From Pseudomonas alkylphenolica (GTDB lineage: Bacteria > Pseudomonadota > Gammaproteobacteria > Pseudomonadales > Pseudomonadaceae): 64,000 nt of DNA. This document shows, one piece after another, positions 21,244-29,396 of this stretch. Positions within the stretch are counted from its first letter, which is position 1. Each line of letters opens with the position of its first letter. The DNA is taken from the NCBI RefSeq assembly GCF_000746525.1, contig NZ_CP009048.1, forward strand, positions 281,501 through 345,500. Reading direction: 5' to 3'. A program made the position numbers and the translations under genes. The notes beneath the pieces were generated by a model. The model searched no databases, was not told the DNA's origin, and was given only the letters and a program-made list of their open reading frames with translations.

Positions 21244-22146
21244 ATGTCTGAATTGCCGGATACCGATTACACCCAACGCTTCATCTTCGACGACCGCGAT
21301 GTACGCGGTGAAATGGTCGGGCTGGAGCGCAGCTACGCCGAAGTGCTGGCCAAGCATCCTTACCCGCAGCCTGTCGCGCAGTTGCTCGGCGAGCTGATGG
21401 CGGCTGCCGCACTGCTGGTTGGCACGCTGAAGTTCGATGGCCTGCTGATCCTTCAGGCACAGTCGAGCGGGCCGGTGCCGCTGCTGGCCATCGAATGCAC
21501 CAGCGAGCACGAGATCCGCGGCCTGGCACGCTATGTGGCCGAGCAGATCAAAGATGATGCAACCCTTGCCGACCTGATGCCTGGCGGGCATCTGGTCCTG
21601 ACCATCATTCCGGTCAACGGTCAGCGCTACCAGGGCACGGTGGAGCTGGACGGCAAGGACCTGTCGGAATGTTTTACCAACTATTTCGTCATGTCCCAGC
21701 AGATCAACACCTGCATTTCCCTTACCGCCGATGGCATCCGTGCCCGTGGCCTGCTGGTGCAGCAGCTGCCCGCCGATCGCCAGAAGGATATCGAGGAGCG
21801 TGAGGAAAGCTGGAACCACGTGAAGGCTCTGGCCAACACGGTGAAAGCCGAGGAACTGCTCGGTCTGGACAACGAGACCGTACTGCATCGCCTGTATCAC
21901 GAAGACGCCGTACGCCTGTTCGATATTCAGCCCCTGCATTTCCGCTGCAGCTGCTCGCGCGAGCGCTCCGGTAATGCCCTGGTCAGCCTCGGTAAACATG
22001 ATGCGCTGGCGCTGATCGAAGAGCATGGCGGCAAGATCGAAGTCGATTGCCAGTTCTGTAACCAGAGCTACCTATTCGACGCAGCCGATATCGAGCAATT
22101 GTTCGCCGGTGGCGGTGTAGACACGCCGTCAGATACTCGGCACTAA
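21244..22146 (+). CDS. hslO: redox-regulated chaperone Hsp33
   Basis: A 300-residue cytosolic holdase activated by oxidation. The C-terminal zinc-binding redox switch is intact: CSC (in [10 protein letters not shown], about 238-240) and CQFC (about 271-274). The N-terminal part reads like the family ([29 protein letters not shown]). No strong ribosome site precedes the ATG. It sits in the order hslR-hslO-pckA known from P. aeruginosa. Confidence 0.95.
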   Translation: MSELPDTDYTQRFIFDDRDVRGEMVGLERSYAEVLAKHPYPQPVAQLLGELMAAAALLVGTLKFDGLLILQAQSSGPVPLLAIECTSEHEIRGLARYVAEQIKDDATLADLMPGGHLVLTIIPVNGQRYQGTVELDGKDLSECFTNYFVMSQQINTCISLTADGIRARGLLVQQLPADRQKDIEEREESWNHVKALANTVKAEELLGLDNETVLHRLYHEDAVRLFDIQPLHFRCSCSRERSGNALVSLGKHDALALIEEHGGKIEVDCQFCNQSYLFDAADIEQLFAGGGVDTPSDTRH

Positions 22147-22256
22147 AACGTTTCACTACAGGTAAATCTCCTGTCTAACGCCGGAAACTCGCCGTTCTGA
22201 CAGGAGGGCCCTACTTTTTTTGGGCGTTTCTGGCATAATCCGGCCACTTTTTTCGC

Positions 22257-22283
22257 TGTAGTAGTTTTCAAAGCTCTACTACA
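22257..22283. promoter_or_regulatory. palindrome upstream of pckA, RccR-like half-sites
   Basis: TGTAGTAG (22257-22264) and CTACTACA (22276-22283) form a perfect 8+8 inverted repeat with an 11-base spacer, about 43 bases before the pckA start and just downstream of a CATAAT -10-like element (22234-22239). The TGTAGT...ACTACA half-sites resemble those I recall for the pseudomonad RpiR-type regulator RccR. It could also act as an mRNA hairpin. Confidence 0.5.
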
Positions 22284-22325
22284 AAACGTTTGGAGCACTC
22301 GGCCGCAGGCCGGATGGGGAATCTC

Positions 22326-23867
22326 ATGACGCAAGCCAACAACACCGTGTACACCGACCTGAGCGTCGATGAGCTGGTAAAAGAAGCGCTGAACCGCGGT
22401 GAAGGCGAGCTGGCCGATACTGGCGCGCTGGTTGTGAAAACTGGTCATCGCACTGGTCGTTCGCCGGTTGACCGTTTCATCGTCGAAGAGCCGTCCACTC
22501 AGGATGCCATCGCCTGGGGTCCGATCAACCGCAAGTTCCCGGCCGACAAGTTCGATGCCCTGTGGGACCGCGTTGAGGCGTTCAACAACGCACAAGAGCA
22601 CTTCGTTTCCTACGTTCACGTAGGCGCTGCCGCCGAGCACTACCTGCCGGTGAAGATGACCACCCAGACTGCCTGGCAGAACCTGTTCGGTCGTTGCCTG
22701 TTCATCAACCCGCAGCACTACAACCCTGCTGGCCGTGATGAGTGGCAAGTCCTCAACGTTGCCAACTTCGAGTGCGTGCCAGAGCGTGACGGCACCAACT
22801 CCGATGGCTGCGTGATCCTCAACTTCGCCCAGAAGAAGGTGCTGATCGCTGGCATGCGTTATGCCGGTGAAATGAAGAAAGCCATGTTCTCGGTGCAGAA
22901 CTTCCTGCTGCCGGCTGCTGACGTGCTGCCAATGCACTGCGCTGCCAACATCGGCGAAGAGGGTGACGTCACCCTGTTCTTCGGTCTGTCGGGTACCGGC
23001 AAGACCACCCTGTCGGCTGACGAAAGCCGTTACCTGATCGGTGACGACGAGCACGGTTGGGGCGAAGGCGTTGTCTTCAACATCGAAGGCGGCTGCTACG
23101 CCAAGTGCATCGACCTGTCCGAGAAGAACGAGCCGGTCATCTGGAAAGCCATCAAGCACGGTGCGGTGCTGGAAAACGTCGTGATCGACGACGCCAAACA
23201 CGCCGACTACGCCGATGTCAGCCTGACCCAGAACAGCCGCGCCGCTTACCCGCTGGAGCACGTTGCCAAGCGTTCTGAAGCGAACCTGGGTGGCGAGCCA
23301 AACGCCGTTATCTTCCTGACTTGCGACCTGACTGGCGTACTGCCACCGGTTTCGATCCTGAACAACGAGCAGGCGGCTTACCACTTCCTGTCCGGTTACA
23401 CCGCGCTGGTCGGTTCCACCGAAATGGGTTCGGGCAGCGGCATCAAGTCGACCTTCTCCACCTGCTTCGGCGCGCCGTTCTTCCCGCGTCCGGCTGGCGA
23501 GTACGCTGAACTGCTGATCAAGCGTATCAAGGGCTTCGGCTCCAAGGTCTACCTGGTCAACACTGGCTGGACCGGTGGTGGCTACGGCGTCGGCAAGCGC
23601 TTCAACATCCCGACCACCCGTGCGGTGATCGCAGCGATCCAGAGCGGCGCGCTGGTCGGTGCCGAGACCGAGCACCTGGACATCATCAACCTGGACGTGC
23701 CAAAAGCCGTTCCTGGCGTCGATACCGTCCTGCTCAACCCACGCAACACCTGGGCTGACCAAGCCGCCTACGATGAAGCAGCCAAGGCCCTGGCCAACCT
23801 GTTCATCGACAACTTCAAGAAATTTGAAGTGTCCGACGCCATCAAGGCCGCTGGCCCACAGCTGTAA
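22326..23867 (+). CDS. pckA: phosphoenolpyruvate carboxykinase (ATP)
   Basis: A 513-residue gluconeogenic enzyme converting oxaloacetate and ATP to PEP, CO2 and ADP. The kinase P-loop is GLSGTGKT (220-227); [17 protein letters not shown] carries the substrate-binding Arg, and the metal-binding region follows ([10 protein letters not shown]). The ATG at 22326 gives [13 protein letters not shown], as in homologues, with GGGGAATCTC upstream. Codon choice is strongly biased, as expected for a highly expressed gene. A terminator and REP elements follow. Confidence 0.96.
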   Translation: MTQANNTVYTDLSVDELVKEALNRGEGELADTGALVVKTGHRTGRSPVDRFIVEEPSTQDAIAWGPINRKFPADKFDALWDRVEAFNNAQEHFVSYVHVGAAAEHYLPVKMTTQTAWQNLFGRCLFINPQHYNPAGRDEWQVLNVANFECVPERDGTNSDGCVILNFAQKKVLIAGMRYAGEMKKAMFSVQNFLLPAADVLPMHCAANIGEEGDVTLFFGLSGTGKTTLSADESRYLIGDDEHGWGEGVVFNIEGGCYAKCIDLSEKNEPVIWKAIKHGAVLENVVIDDAKHADYADVSLTQNSRAAYPLEHVAKRSEANLGGEPNAVIFLTCDLTGVLPPVSILNNEQAAYHFLSGYTALVGSTEMGSGSGIKSTFSTCFGAPFFPRPAGEYAELLIKRIKGFGSKVYLVNTGWTGGGYGVGKRFNIPTTRAVIAAIQSGALVGAETEHLDIINLDVPKAVPGVDTVLLNPRNTWADQAAYDEAAKALANLFIDNFKKFEVSDAIKAAGPQL

Positions 23868-23888
23868 GGCTGAAGCCAGTGTGAAACG

Positions 23889-23915
23889 AAAAGCCGCCCC
23901 CAGGGGCGGCTTTTT
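23889..23915 (+). terminator. rho-independent terminator of pckA
   Basis: AAAAGCCGCCCC CA GGGGCGGCTTTTT: a GC-rich stem flanked by A and T runs, 22 bases after the stop. Confidence 0.9.
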
Positions 23916-23919
23916 CGTC

Positions 23920-24009
23920 TCTGTGGGAGCGGCGGTGCGACGCCTCGACTTGCCCCGCGAAGTATTGTGTCAGTCACATCGCATCGCGGGGCGAGCCCGC
24001 TCCTACAGG
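23920..24009. repeat. REP pair, left copy interrupted
   Basis: The right copy (23983-24009, atcgcggggcgagcccgctc) is a good REP. The left copy (23920-23961) starts CTGTGGGAGCGG and ends CTTGCCCCGCGA but carries an extra GTGCGACGCCTC-like insertion in its centre, so it is a decayed or modified partner. Confidence 0.7.
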
Positions 24010-24051
24010 TATTATGGAAAGCTTCATCGCATCCAACTTCCCGGGCCCGCT

Positions 24052-24480
24052 ATGTCGCAATCACCTCAGCGCCACGACTATCCCCACCTGCAACCGATCC
24101 TCACCCGTTGGCAAGACAGCGACCTTAACGGTCATATCGCCGGTGCCACGGTGTACAGCTACTTCGACACCACTATCCAGGCATTCCTCCAGCAGCAGGG
24201 CGGTCTGGACCCGCAGGAAGGGGCGGTGGTCGGTTTTGTGGTCAGCTCGGCGGCGGACTTTTTCGCCTTGCCGGCATTTCCCGACACCCTTGAAGTCGGT
24301 CTGCGGGTAGCACGCCTGGCCGGCAGCTCTGTGGAGTACCAGTTGGGCCTGTTCCGGGTCGGCGAGGCGCAACCCTGCGCGGCGGGCAAGGTGGTCCAGG
24401 TGTTCGTCGAGCGTGCCTCGGGACGGCCTGTGCCGTTGCCGGTCGAGTTGCAGGCGGCGCTGCTGAGCTTGCAAAGCTGA
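24052..24480 (+). CDS. acyl-CoA thioesterase, 4HBT/YbgC type
   Basis: A 142-residue single hotdog domain. The segment RWQDSDLNGHIAGATVYSYFDTTIQAFL (about 19-46) is the 4-hydroxybenzoyl-CoA thioesterase active-site motif with the catalytic Asp. It probably hydrolyses an acyl-CoA in the cytoplasm; the substrate is unknown. The ATG at 24052 was chosen by homology. In-frame codons reach back into pckA and the REP region but are not protein-like. Confidence 0.85.
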   Translation: MSQSPQRHDYPHLQPILTRWQDSDLNGHIAGATVYSYFDTTIQAFLQQQGGLDPQEGAVVGFVVSSAADFFALPAFPDTLEVGLRVARLAGSSVEYQLGLFRVGEAQPCAAGKVVQVFVERASGRPVPLPVELQAALLSLQS

Positions 24481-24489
24481 GCCGCGCGC

Positions 24490-25146
24490 TCAGTCGTTCA
24501 GGCAAATGATGCCTTCACGAACCGCAAACAACACCAGACCCGGCACATCATGAATCTGCAGGCGATGCATGATCTGTGAGCGGTGCGCCTCGATGGTTTT
24601 CACGCTCAGGCCCAGACCATCGGCAATCGAACGGGTGCTTTCGCCACGGGCGATGAGCCGCAGGATTTCCAGCTGACGGGTCGTCAGCTGCATGGCGTTG
24701 TTTGCGGGTGTGCGCTTGCGGCTGTGTTTGACGGCCTGGCCGATGACCATTGGCAGAACCGCCGAGGACAGGTACTGACCGCCATTCTTCAAGGCCTGCA
24801 ACGCCTGCTCCAGCTCTTGCACGGTGGCACTTTTGAGCAGAAAGCCATGGGCGCCGAGTTGCAGGCAACGCATGACGAAGTCCAGTTCCGAACGTGACGA
24901 GAGCATCAGCACGTGGCAGGTCGGTGCGCGCAAATACAACTCGCGCAGGATCTGCTCACTGTCCAGGGTGTCGGCAGTCATGGCCAGAACAATGACATCA
25001 GGCTTGAGCCTTTCCGCCAGGGCGACAGCGGTTATGCCATCGCCTGCGTCACCGATTACGGCGTATTGTTTTTTTTGTTCGAGCAACGCGCGCAGGCCGG
25101 CTCGAAAGAGCGGCGAGTCGTCGGCAAGTAGGATTCGGCAAAGCAT
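24490..25146 (-). CDS. LuxR-type response regulator with a non-canonical receiver
   Basis: A 218-residue protein: N-terminal receiver (1-120) and C-terminal LuxR/FixJ HTH (about 150-210, LTTRQLEILRLIARGESTRSIADGLGLSVKTIEAHRSQIMHRL). The receiver keeps the acidic pair D9/D10, the Ser of MLSSRS and the Lys of LLKSA. The expected phospho-acceptor Asp is Ala: KPDVIVLAM places A55 where families have D. D59 nearby might substitute, or the protein may work without phosphorylation. No kinase is adjacent; an orphan CheR gene lies directly upstream on the same strand. Confidence 0.88.
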   Translation of the reverse strand: MLCRILLADDSPLFRAGLRALLEQKKQYAVIGDAGDGITAVALAERLKPDVIVLAMTADTLDSEQILRELYLRAPTCHVLMLSSRSELDFVMRCLQLGAHGFLLKSATVQELEQALQALKNGGQYLSSAVLPMVIGQAVKHSRKRTPANNAMQLTTRQLEILRLIARGESTRSIADGLGLSVKTIEAHRSQIMHRLQIHDVPGLVLFAVREGIICLND

Positions 25147-25264
25147 GGGTTCGAGCCTGTTTCGCAAATGTTGGGAGGCGGCAGGTTTGCTCGGTCCGTA
25201 TGAGCGCTGCCGCGACGGCGCGTGATCAGTATCGAAGGTCTGCTCTCGGTGTCGGCAGCGCAGG

Positions 25265-26080
25265 TCAACATAGGCGCTCGAACACCGAAGGCAGTATCGG
25301 CCGTAATGGCAGATCAAGCCCGTGAATGCTTTCGCTGTGGCCGATCAACAGCAGCCCGCCCGGGCGCAGCCGGGCCAGCAGGCGCTGGACTACCCGTTGC
25401 TTGTCATCCTGACTGAAACAGCTCAGCACATTACGCAGCAATATCGCATCGAATACGCCGAGACCATCAGGCAATGCCTGGATCAGATTGATTTGCCGCA
25501 AGCTGACGCGCTCACGCAGGGCAGGCTGTACTTGCAGGCGCCCGGCCATTTCGCCAACGCCACACTGGCAGTAGCGCTGCAACCAGCCCCGGGGAAAGTA
25601 ACGTGCCTGGGCAATGTCGTAGATGCCTTCGCGGGCAAGTCCGAGCATGCCTGGGCTCATGTCGCTGGCGAGGATGCGCCAGTTGTCGTTGACGGCGTGT
25701 TCGCTGGCGACCATGGCCAGGCTGTAGGCTTCTTCGCCAGACGCGCAGGCGGCGCTCCAGAGGCGTGTAGGACCGGGGTGCTCAGCCAGCCAGTGGGCAA
25801 GGAACTCGAAATGCCGGTGCTCACGGAAGAAATAGGTCTCTTTGGCGACCAGCAATTCGACCACGCGCTGACGCTCGGCATGCTGTTCGGGCAGCGTGAG
25901 CAGGTGCAGGTAATCGGCGAAAGTCGCTAGTTGATAGTGTCGCAGGCGTCTGGCCAGACGGGCTGCAATGACCGCACGGCGGTCAGATAGCAGAATCACG
26001 CCCGATGCGTGTTCGACCAGTGATTGCAGCTCAAGGAACTGTATTTCGTTGAGCGCGGGTAAGCGTTTGCCGGCCGGCAT
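25265..26080 (-). CDS. CheR-type protein-glutamate O-methyltransferase (orphan)
   Basis: A 271-residue SAM-dependent methyltransferase of the CheR family. The N-terminal helical domain is followed by the hallmark ETYFFRE, the SAM motif LWSAACASGEEAYSLAM (about 107-123) and ILLRNVLSCF. CheR methylates glutamates on chemoreceptors, but no receptor, CheA, CheW or CheB gene is nearby. The ATG at 26080 is preceded by GAGG at 7 bases, better than an ATG 30 codons upstream. It precedes the LuxR-type regulator by 118 bases, so a shared pathway is possible. Confidence 0.88.
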   Translation of the reverse strand: MPAGKRLPALNEIQFLELQSLVEHASGVILLSDRRAVIAARLARRLRHYQLATFADYLHLLTLPEQHAERQRVVELLVAKETYFFREHRHFEFLAHWLAEHPGPTRLWSAACASGEEAYSLAMVASEHAVNDNWRILASDMSPGMLGLAREGIYDIAQARYFPRGWLQRYCQCGVGEMAGRLQVQPALRERVSLRQINLIQALPDGLGVFDAILLRNVLSCFSQDDKQRVVQRLLARLRPGGLLLIGHSESIHGLDLPLRPILPSVFERLC

Positions 26081-26316
26081 ATCAGCCTCTGCGGGCAATG
26101 GGCAGTCGGGTCGGCGTTGCAGAATCGATGCGCATTCCCTGCGTCCATTGGCTGATTGGGGAATGATCAATGATAGCTACTGGCTATTACCGGCAGAATC
26201 GGGGTGACCCCTAAGGCCATAAACAAGGTAGGGATAATAGGGCGCTGCAGGGCTTTGCTGAGTCAGCGGGGGATTTGCCTGAACGGCTTGAGCGGTAACG
26301 CGGATGGAGCGCTCGA

Positions 26317-26342
26317 AGTCCCTGCCGGTGAGGGCAGGGACT
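26317..26342. repeat. small perfect inverted repeat
   Basis: AGTCCCTGCC (26317-26326) faces GGCAGGGACT (26333-26342) across six bases, 28 bases beyond the stop of the glycine-zipper gene. No T-run follows on either strand, so it is at most a weak 3'-end structure. The surrounding gene-free stretch 26081-26369 shows nothing else. Confidence 0.45.
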
Positions 26343-26369
26343 AAGAGATTGGCTTAAGCCCAGGCACGC

Positions 26370-26843
26370 TTAGCGGTGGCGCCAGTGCTTCTTGTGCTTG
26401 CGATGGCCATAGTGGTGACCACGGTCGTGGTAGTAACGACGGTCGTCATAACCACGTCTGCTATGGCGATAATCGTCCTCGTCCGCTTCTTTGCCCATGT
26501 AGTTACCCAGCGCACCGCCGGCACCACCGCCTGCGGCGGCACCCATGTAGCCACCAGTAGTGCCGCCCACGCTGCGGCCGATTGCGTTACCGCCCGCTGC
26601 GCCCAAGGCGCCACCGATGGCCGCTTCACCACGGCTGTGCTTGTTCGCACCGACCGCACTGCCTGCTGCGCCGCCAAGGCCCGCGCCGATTGTCGAGCCA
26701 GTGCTGCCGCCAATCGAGTTGCCGACCACTGAGCCCAGTACCCCACCCAATGCGCCGCCAATACCGGCTTCGGTGGTGCCACCTGCCGAGGCAACGCCAC
26801 TGAGCAGGCCGAGAGACAACAACAGAATCGAGGAGTACTTCAT
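26370..26843 (-). CDS. glycine-zipper secreted/membrane protein
   Basis: A 157-residue protein with a signal peptide (MKYSSILLLSLGLLSGVASA-GG) and about 100 residues of Gly/Ala-rich glycine-zipper repeats (GGALGGVLGSVVGNSIGGSTGSTIGAGLGGAAG, then GGALGAAGGNAIGRSVGG and further). The tail is very basic and rich in His/Tyr/Arg (about 125-157, ending in KHKKHWRHR). Glycine zippers usually pack against membranes or self-assemble, so an envelope location is likely. The His-rich tail could bind metal. The function is unknown. Confidence 0.8.
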   Translation of the reverse strand: MKYSSILLLSLGLLSGVASAGGTTEAGIGGALGGVLGSVVGNSIGGSTGSTIGAGLGGAAGSAVGANKHSRGEAAIGGALGAAGGNAIGRSVGGTTGGYMGAAAGGGAGGALGNYMGKEADEDDYRHSRRGYDDRRYYHDRGHHYGHRKHKKHWRHR

Positions 26844-26999
26844 CAAGAAAGCCTCATAGGGATGACGAGGCGATCCTGAGGCTGGCGAAGGGGGCTGGCA
26901 ACGGAAATCCGACGAGTAACACGACTTGTGCACAATTCGCTAAGTTACTGTTTTAACTATGAAACTTTATTGATTTTACGCTGTCTGAGCTTACTTGAG

Positions 27000-27034
27000 A
27001 CAAGGCCCCGGCATCGCTGCCAGGGCCTTTTTTT
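27000..27034 (+). terminator. plus-strand terminator without an obvious gene
   Basis: AAGGCCCCGGCA / TGCCAGGGCCTT hairpin followed by eight T. All genes nearby are on the minus strand, where the hairpin is followed only by TTGTCT. It may serve the fdh operon weakly, or end an unannotated plus-strand transcript from 26850-27000. Confidence 0.6.
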
Positions 27035-27057
27035 TCGTTCTCGAACAGAGAATGCTG

Positions 27058-29394
27058 TCACAGGATGCGGGCGTTGTCGCTGGCGGCCAGCAGTTTGATC
27101 GCGACGAACTTCGAGGTCGGGGTGTGGCTGCCGTCACCGACGCTTTCCAGCGGCACCAGCGGATTGACTTCCGGATAATACGCCGCCGCCTGACCCGCCG
27201 GGATGTCGAAAGCCAGCAGAGTGAAGCCCTTGACCCGACGTTCACGGCCATCGCTCCAGAGCGACACGATATCGGTCTTCTGCCCTGGGTGAAAGCCCAG
27301 GCGGATGATGTCGGCCTCGTTGGCGAAGAGGACGTTGCGCTGGCCCTTGACCCCCCGGTAGCGGTCGTCGAGCCCATAGATGGTGGTGTTGTACTGATCG
27401 TGGGAGCGCATCGATTGCATGATCAGGTCCGGTACCTGGCCGGTCGCGCGTATGCACTCGTGCAGCAAGTCGTCCGGCAGTCCGTTGGCTTTGAAGTTGG
27501 CCCGGCCGCTGGCGGTCTTCCACTGCCGCTGCCCGGCGCTGTTGCCCAGATAGAACCCGCCAGGGTGCTCCAGGCGCTGGTTGAAGTTGTCGAAGCCGGG
27601 GATGGTGTCGCCAATCAGGTCGCGGATACGTCCGTAGTCGGCCACCAACCAGTTCCAGTCCACCGGTTTGGCGCCGAGCGTTGCCGCGGCAATGCCGGCG
27701 ATCACCGCAGGCTCCGAACGCATTTGCCGTGACAGTGGCTGCAGCTGGCCGTTGGAGGCATGCACCATGCTGAACGAGTCTTCCACCGTGACCGCTTGCG
27801 GGCCTTCGCTTTGCAGGTCGATGTCGGTGCGGCCCAGGCAGGGCAGGATCAGTGCCTGTTTACCGTGAATCAGGTGGCTGCGGTTGAGCTTGGTGCTGAT
27901 CTGCACGGTCAGCTCGCAGCTGCGCAAGGCCTGGGCGGTACGTTCGGTGTCGGGCGTTGCCTGGGCAAAGTTGCCGCCAAGGCCGATGAACACCTTGGCT
28001 TGACCGGCGAGCATGGCGCCGATCGCTTCTACGGTGTTGTGGCCGTTATGGCGCGGCACCTTGAAGCTGAAACGACGCTCCAGGGCATCGAGCAGGGCCA
28101 CCGGCGGGCGTTCGTTGATGCCCATGGTCCGGTCGCCCTGGACGTTGCTGTGGCCACGCACCGGGCACAGGCCGGCACCGGGAACGCCGAGATTGCCACG
28201 CAGCAGCATCAGGTTGGCGATTTCCTGGATGGTCGCCACCGAGTGGCGGTGCTGGGTGATACCCATGGCCCAGCACATGATGACTTTGCTGGCTTTGCAG
28301 TACATCCGCGCGGCTTGTTCGATATCGGCCAGGCTCAGGCCGGACTGGGCCTCGATCTGTGCCCAGGTGGTGTTATCCACCGCTTGCAGATAGTCGGACA
28401 CACCTTGGGTGTGTTGATTGAGGAAGTCATGATCGAAGATCGCCGGTGCGTTGCTGGCCTGCGCTTCGCGCTCCCACTGCAACAGGAGCTTGGCCATGCC
28501 GCGCAACACCGCCATATCGCCGCCCAGCGCCGGACGGAAGTACGCGGTGTTGGTCGGACGGTCGCCGTTGGTGAGCATTTCCAGCGGATGCTGCGGGTGC
28601 TGGAAGCGCTCCAGGCCGCGCTCCTTGAGAGGGTTGATACACACCACCTGGGCGCCGCGTTTGACCGCCTCACGTAGCGGTTCGAGCATGCGCGGGTGGT
28701 TGGTGCCGGGGTTCTGGCCCCAGACGAAAATTGCATCGGCGTGCTCGAAATCGTCAAACGTCACCGTGCCTTTGCCGACCCCGACACTCTGGCCCAGCGC
28801 CACGCCACTGGCTTCGTGGCACATGTTCGAGCAATCCGGAAAGTTGTTGGTGCCGTAGGCGCGCACGAACAGCTGGTACAGATAAGCCGCCTCGTTACTG
28901 GCCCGGCCCGAGGTGTAGAACTCGGCCTGGTCGGGGCTGGCGAGGTTTTGCAGGTGACTGGCGATCAGGGCGAAAGCGCCATCCCAGTCGATCGGGCGGT
29001 AGCGATCGGTAGTCGGCTCATAGACCATCGGCTCGGTCAGCCGCCCCTGGTATTCGAGCCAGTAATCACTCTGGGCCAGCAGTGAGGTGACACTGTGGCG
29101 GGCGAAGAACGCGGCATCGACACGGCGCTTGGTGGCTTCCCAGTTCACTGCCTTGGCGCCGTTCTCACAGAACTTGACCATGCCGCTTTCCGGCGAGTCG
29201 CCCCAGGCGCAGCCCGGGCAGTCGAAGCCACCATTCTGGTTGGTCTTGAGCAGGGCGCGGATATTCTTCAGCGCGTTGTCGCTGCCGATCCAGGCCTGGG
29301 CCACACTGCGCAGCGCGCCCCAGCCGCCGGCGGCACCGTGGTAGGGCTTGTAACGCGGGACGGGCTTCTGATCGGCTTGGTGGTGCAGACTCAC
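27058..29394 (-). CDS. FdhF/YdeP-type molybdopterin oxidoreductase
   Basis: A 778-residue molybdopterin oxidoreductase, the soluble alpha-subunit type related to YdeP and formate dehydrogenase H. Visible parts are an N-terminal Cys pair (C59 and C62 in CPGCAW), the Mo-bis-PGD region (SNMCHEASGVALG, with C192 a possible Mo ligand), WGQNPGTNHPRM, and a C-terminal dinucleotide-binding domain (LIMQSMRSHDQYNTT). I place the start at GTG 29394: GGAG lies 8 bases upstream and homologues begin near this point. It begins two bases after the fdhD stop. No electron-transfer subunits are present, so the partner and substrate are open. Confidence 0.85.
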   Translation of the reverse strand: MSLHHQADQKPVPRYKPYHGAAGGWGALRSVAQAWIGSDNALKNIRALLKTNQNGGFDCPGCAWGDSPESGMVKFCENGAKAVNWEATKRRVDAAFFARHSVTSLLAQSDYWLEYQGRLTEPMVYEPTTDRYRPIDWDGAFALIASHLQNLASPDQAEFYTSGRASNEAAYLYQLFVRAYGTNNFPDCSNMCHEASGVALGQSVGVGKGTVTFDDFEHADAIFVWGQNPGTNHPRMLEPLREAVKRGAQVVCINPLKERGLERFQHPQHPLEMLTNGDRPTNTAYFRPALGGDMAVLRGMAKLLLQWEREAQASNAPAIFDHDFLNQHTQGVSDYLQAVDNTTWAQIEAQSGLSLADIEQAARMYCKASKVIMCWAMGITQHRHSVATIQEIANLMLLRGNLGVPGAGLCPVRGHSNVQGDRTMGINERPPVALLDALERRFSFKVPRHNGHNTVEAIGAMLAGQAKVFIGLGGNFAQATPDTERTAQALRSCELTVQISTKLNRSHLIHGKQALILPCLGRTDIDLQSEGPQAVTVEDSFSMVHASNGQLQPLSRQMRSEPAVIAGIAAATLGAKPVDWNWLVADYGRIRDLIGDTIPGFDNFNQRLEHPGGFYLGNSAGQRQWKTASGRANFKANGLPDDLLHECIRATGQVPDLIMQSMRSHDQYNTTIYGLDDRYRGVKGQRNVLFANEADIIRLGFHPGQKTDIVSLWSDGRERRVKGFTLLAFDIPAGQAAAYYPEVNPLVPLESVGDGSHTPTSKFVAIKLLAASDNARIL

Positions 29395-29396
29395 GG

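Noticed and set aside
22143..23762. A 539-codon open frame on the strand opposite pckA
   Set aside because: Long antisense frames are expected opposite strongly codon-biased high-GC genes; composition is unlike a protein and pckA fully explains the region.
23659..24051. In-frame extension of the thioesterase into the 3' end of pckA
   Set aside because: It crosses a terminator and a REP element and encodes non-homologous sequence; the ATG at 24052 fits the family.
26317..26342. Terminator for the glycine-zipper gene
   Set aside because: The stem is good but there is no T-run on the minus strand, so it is listed only as an inverted repeat.
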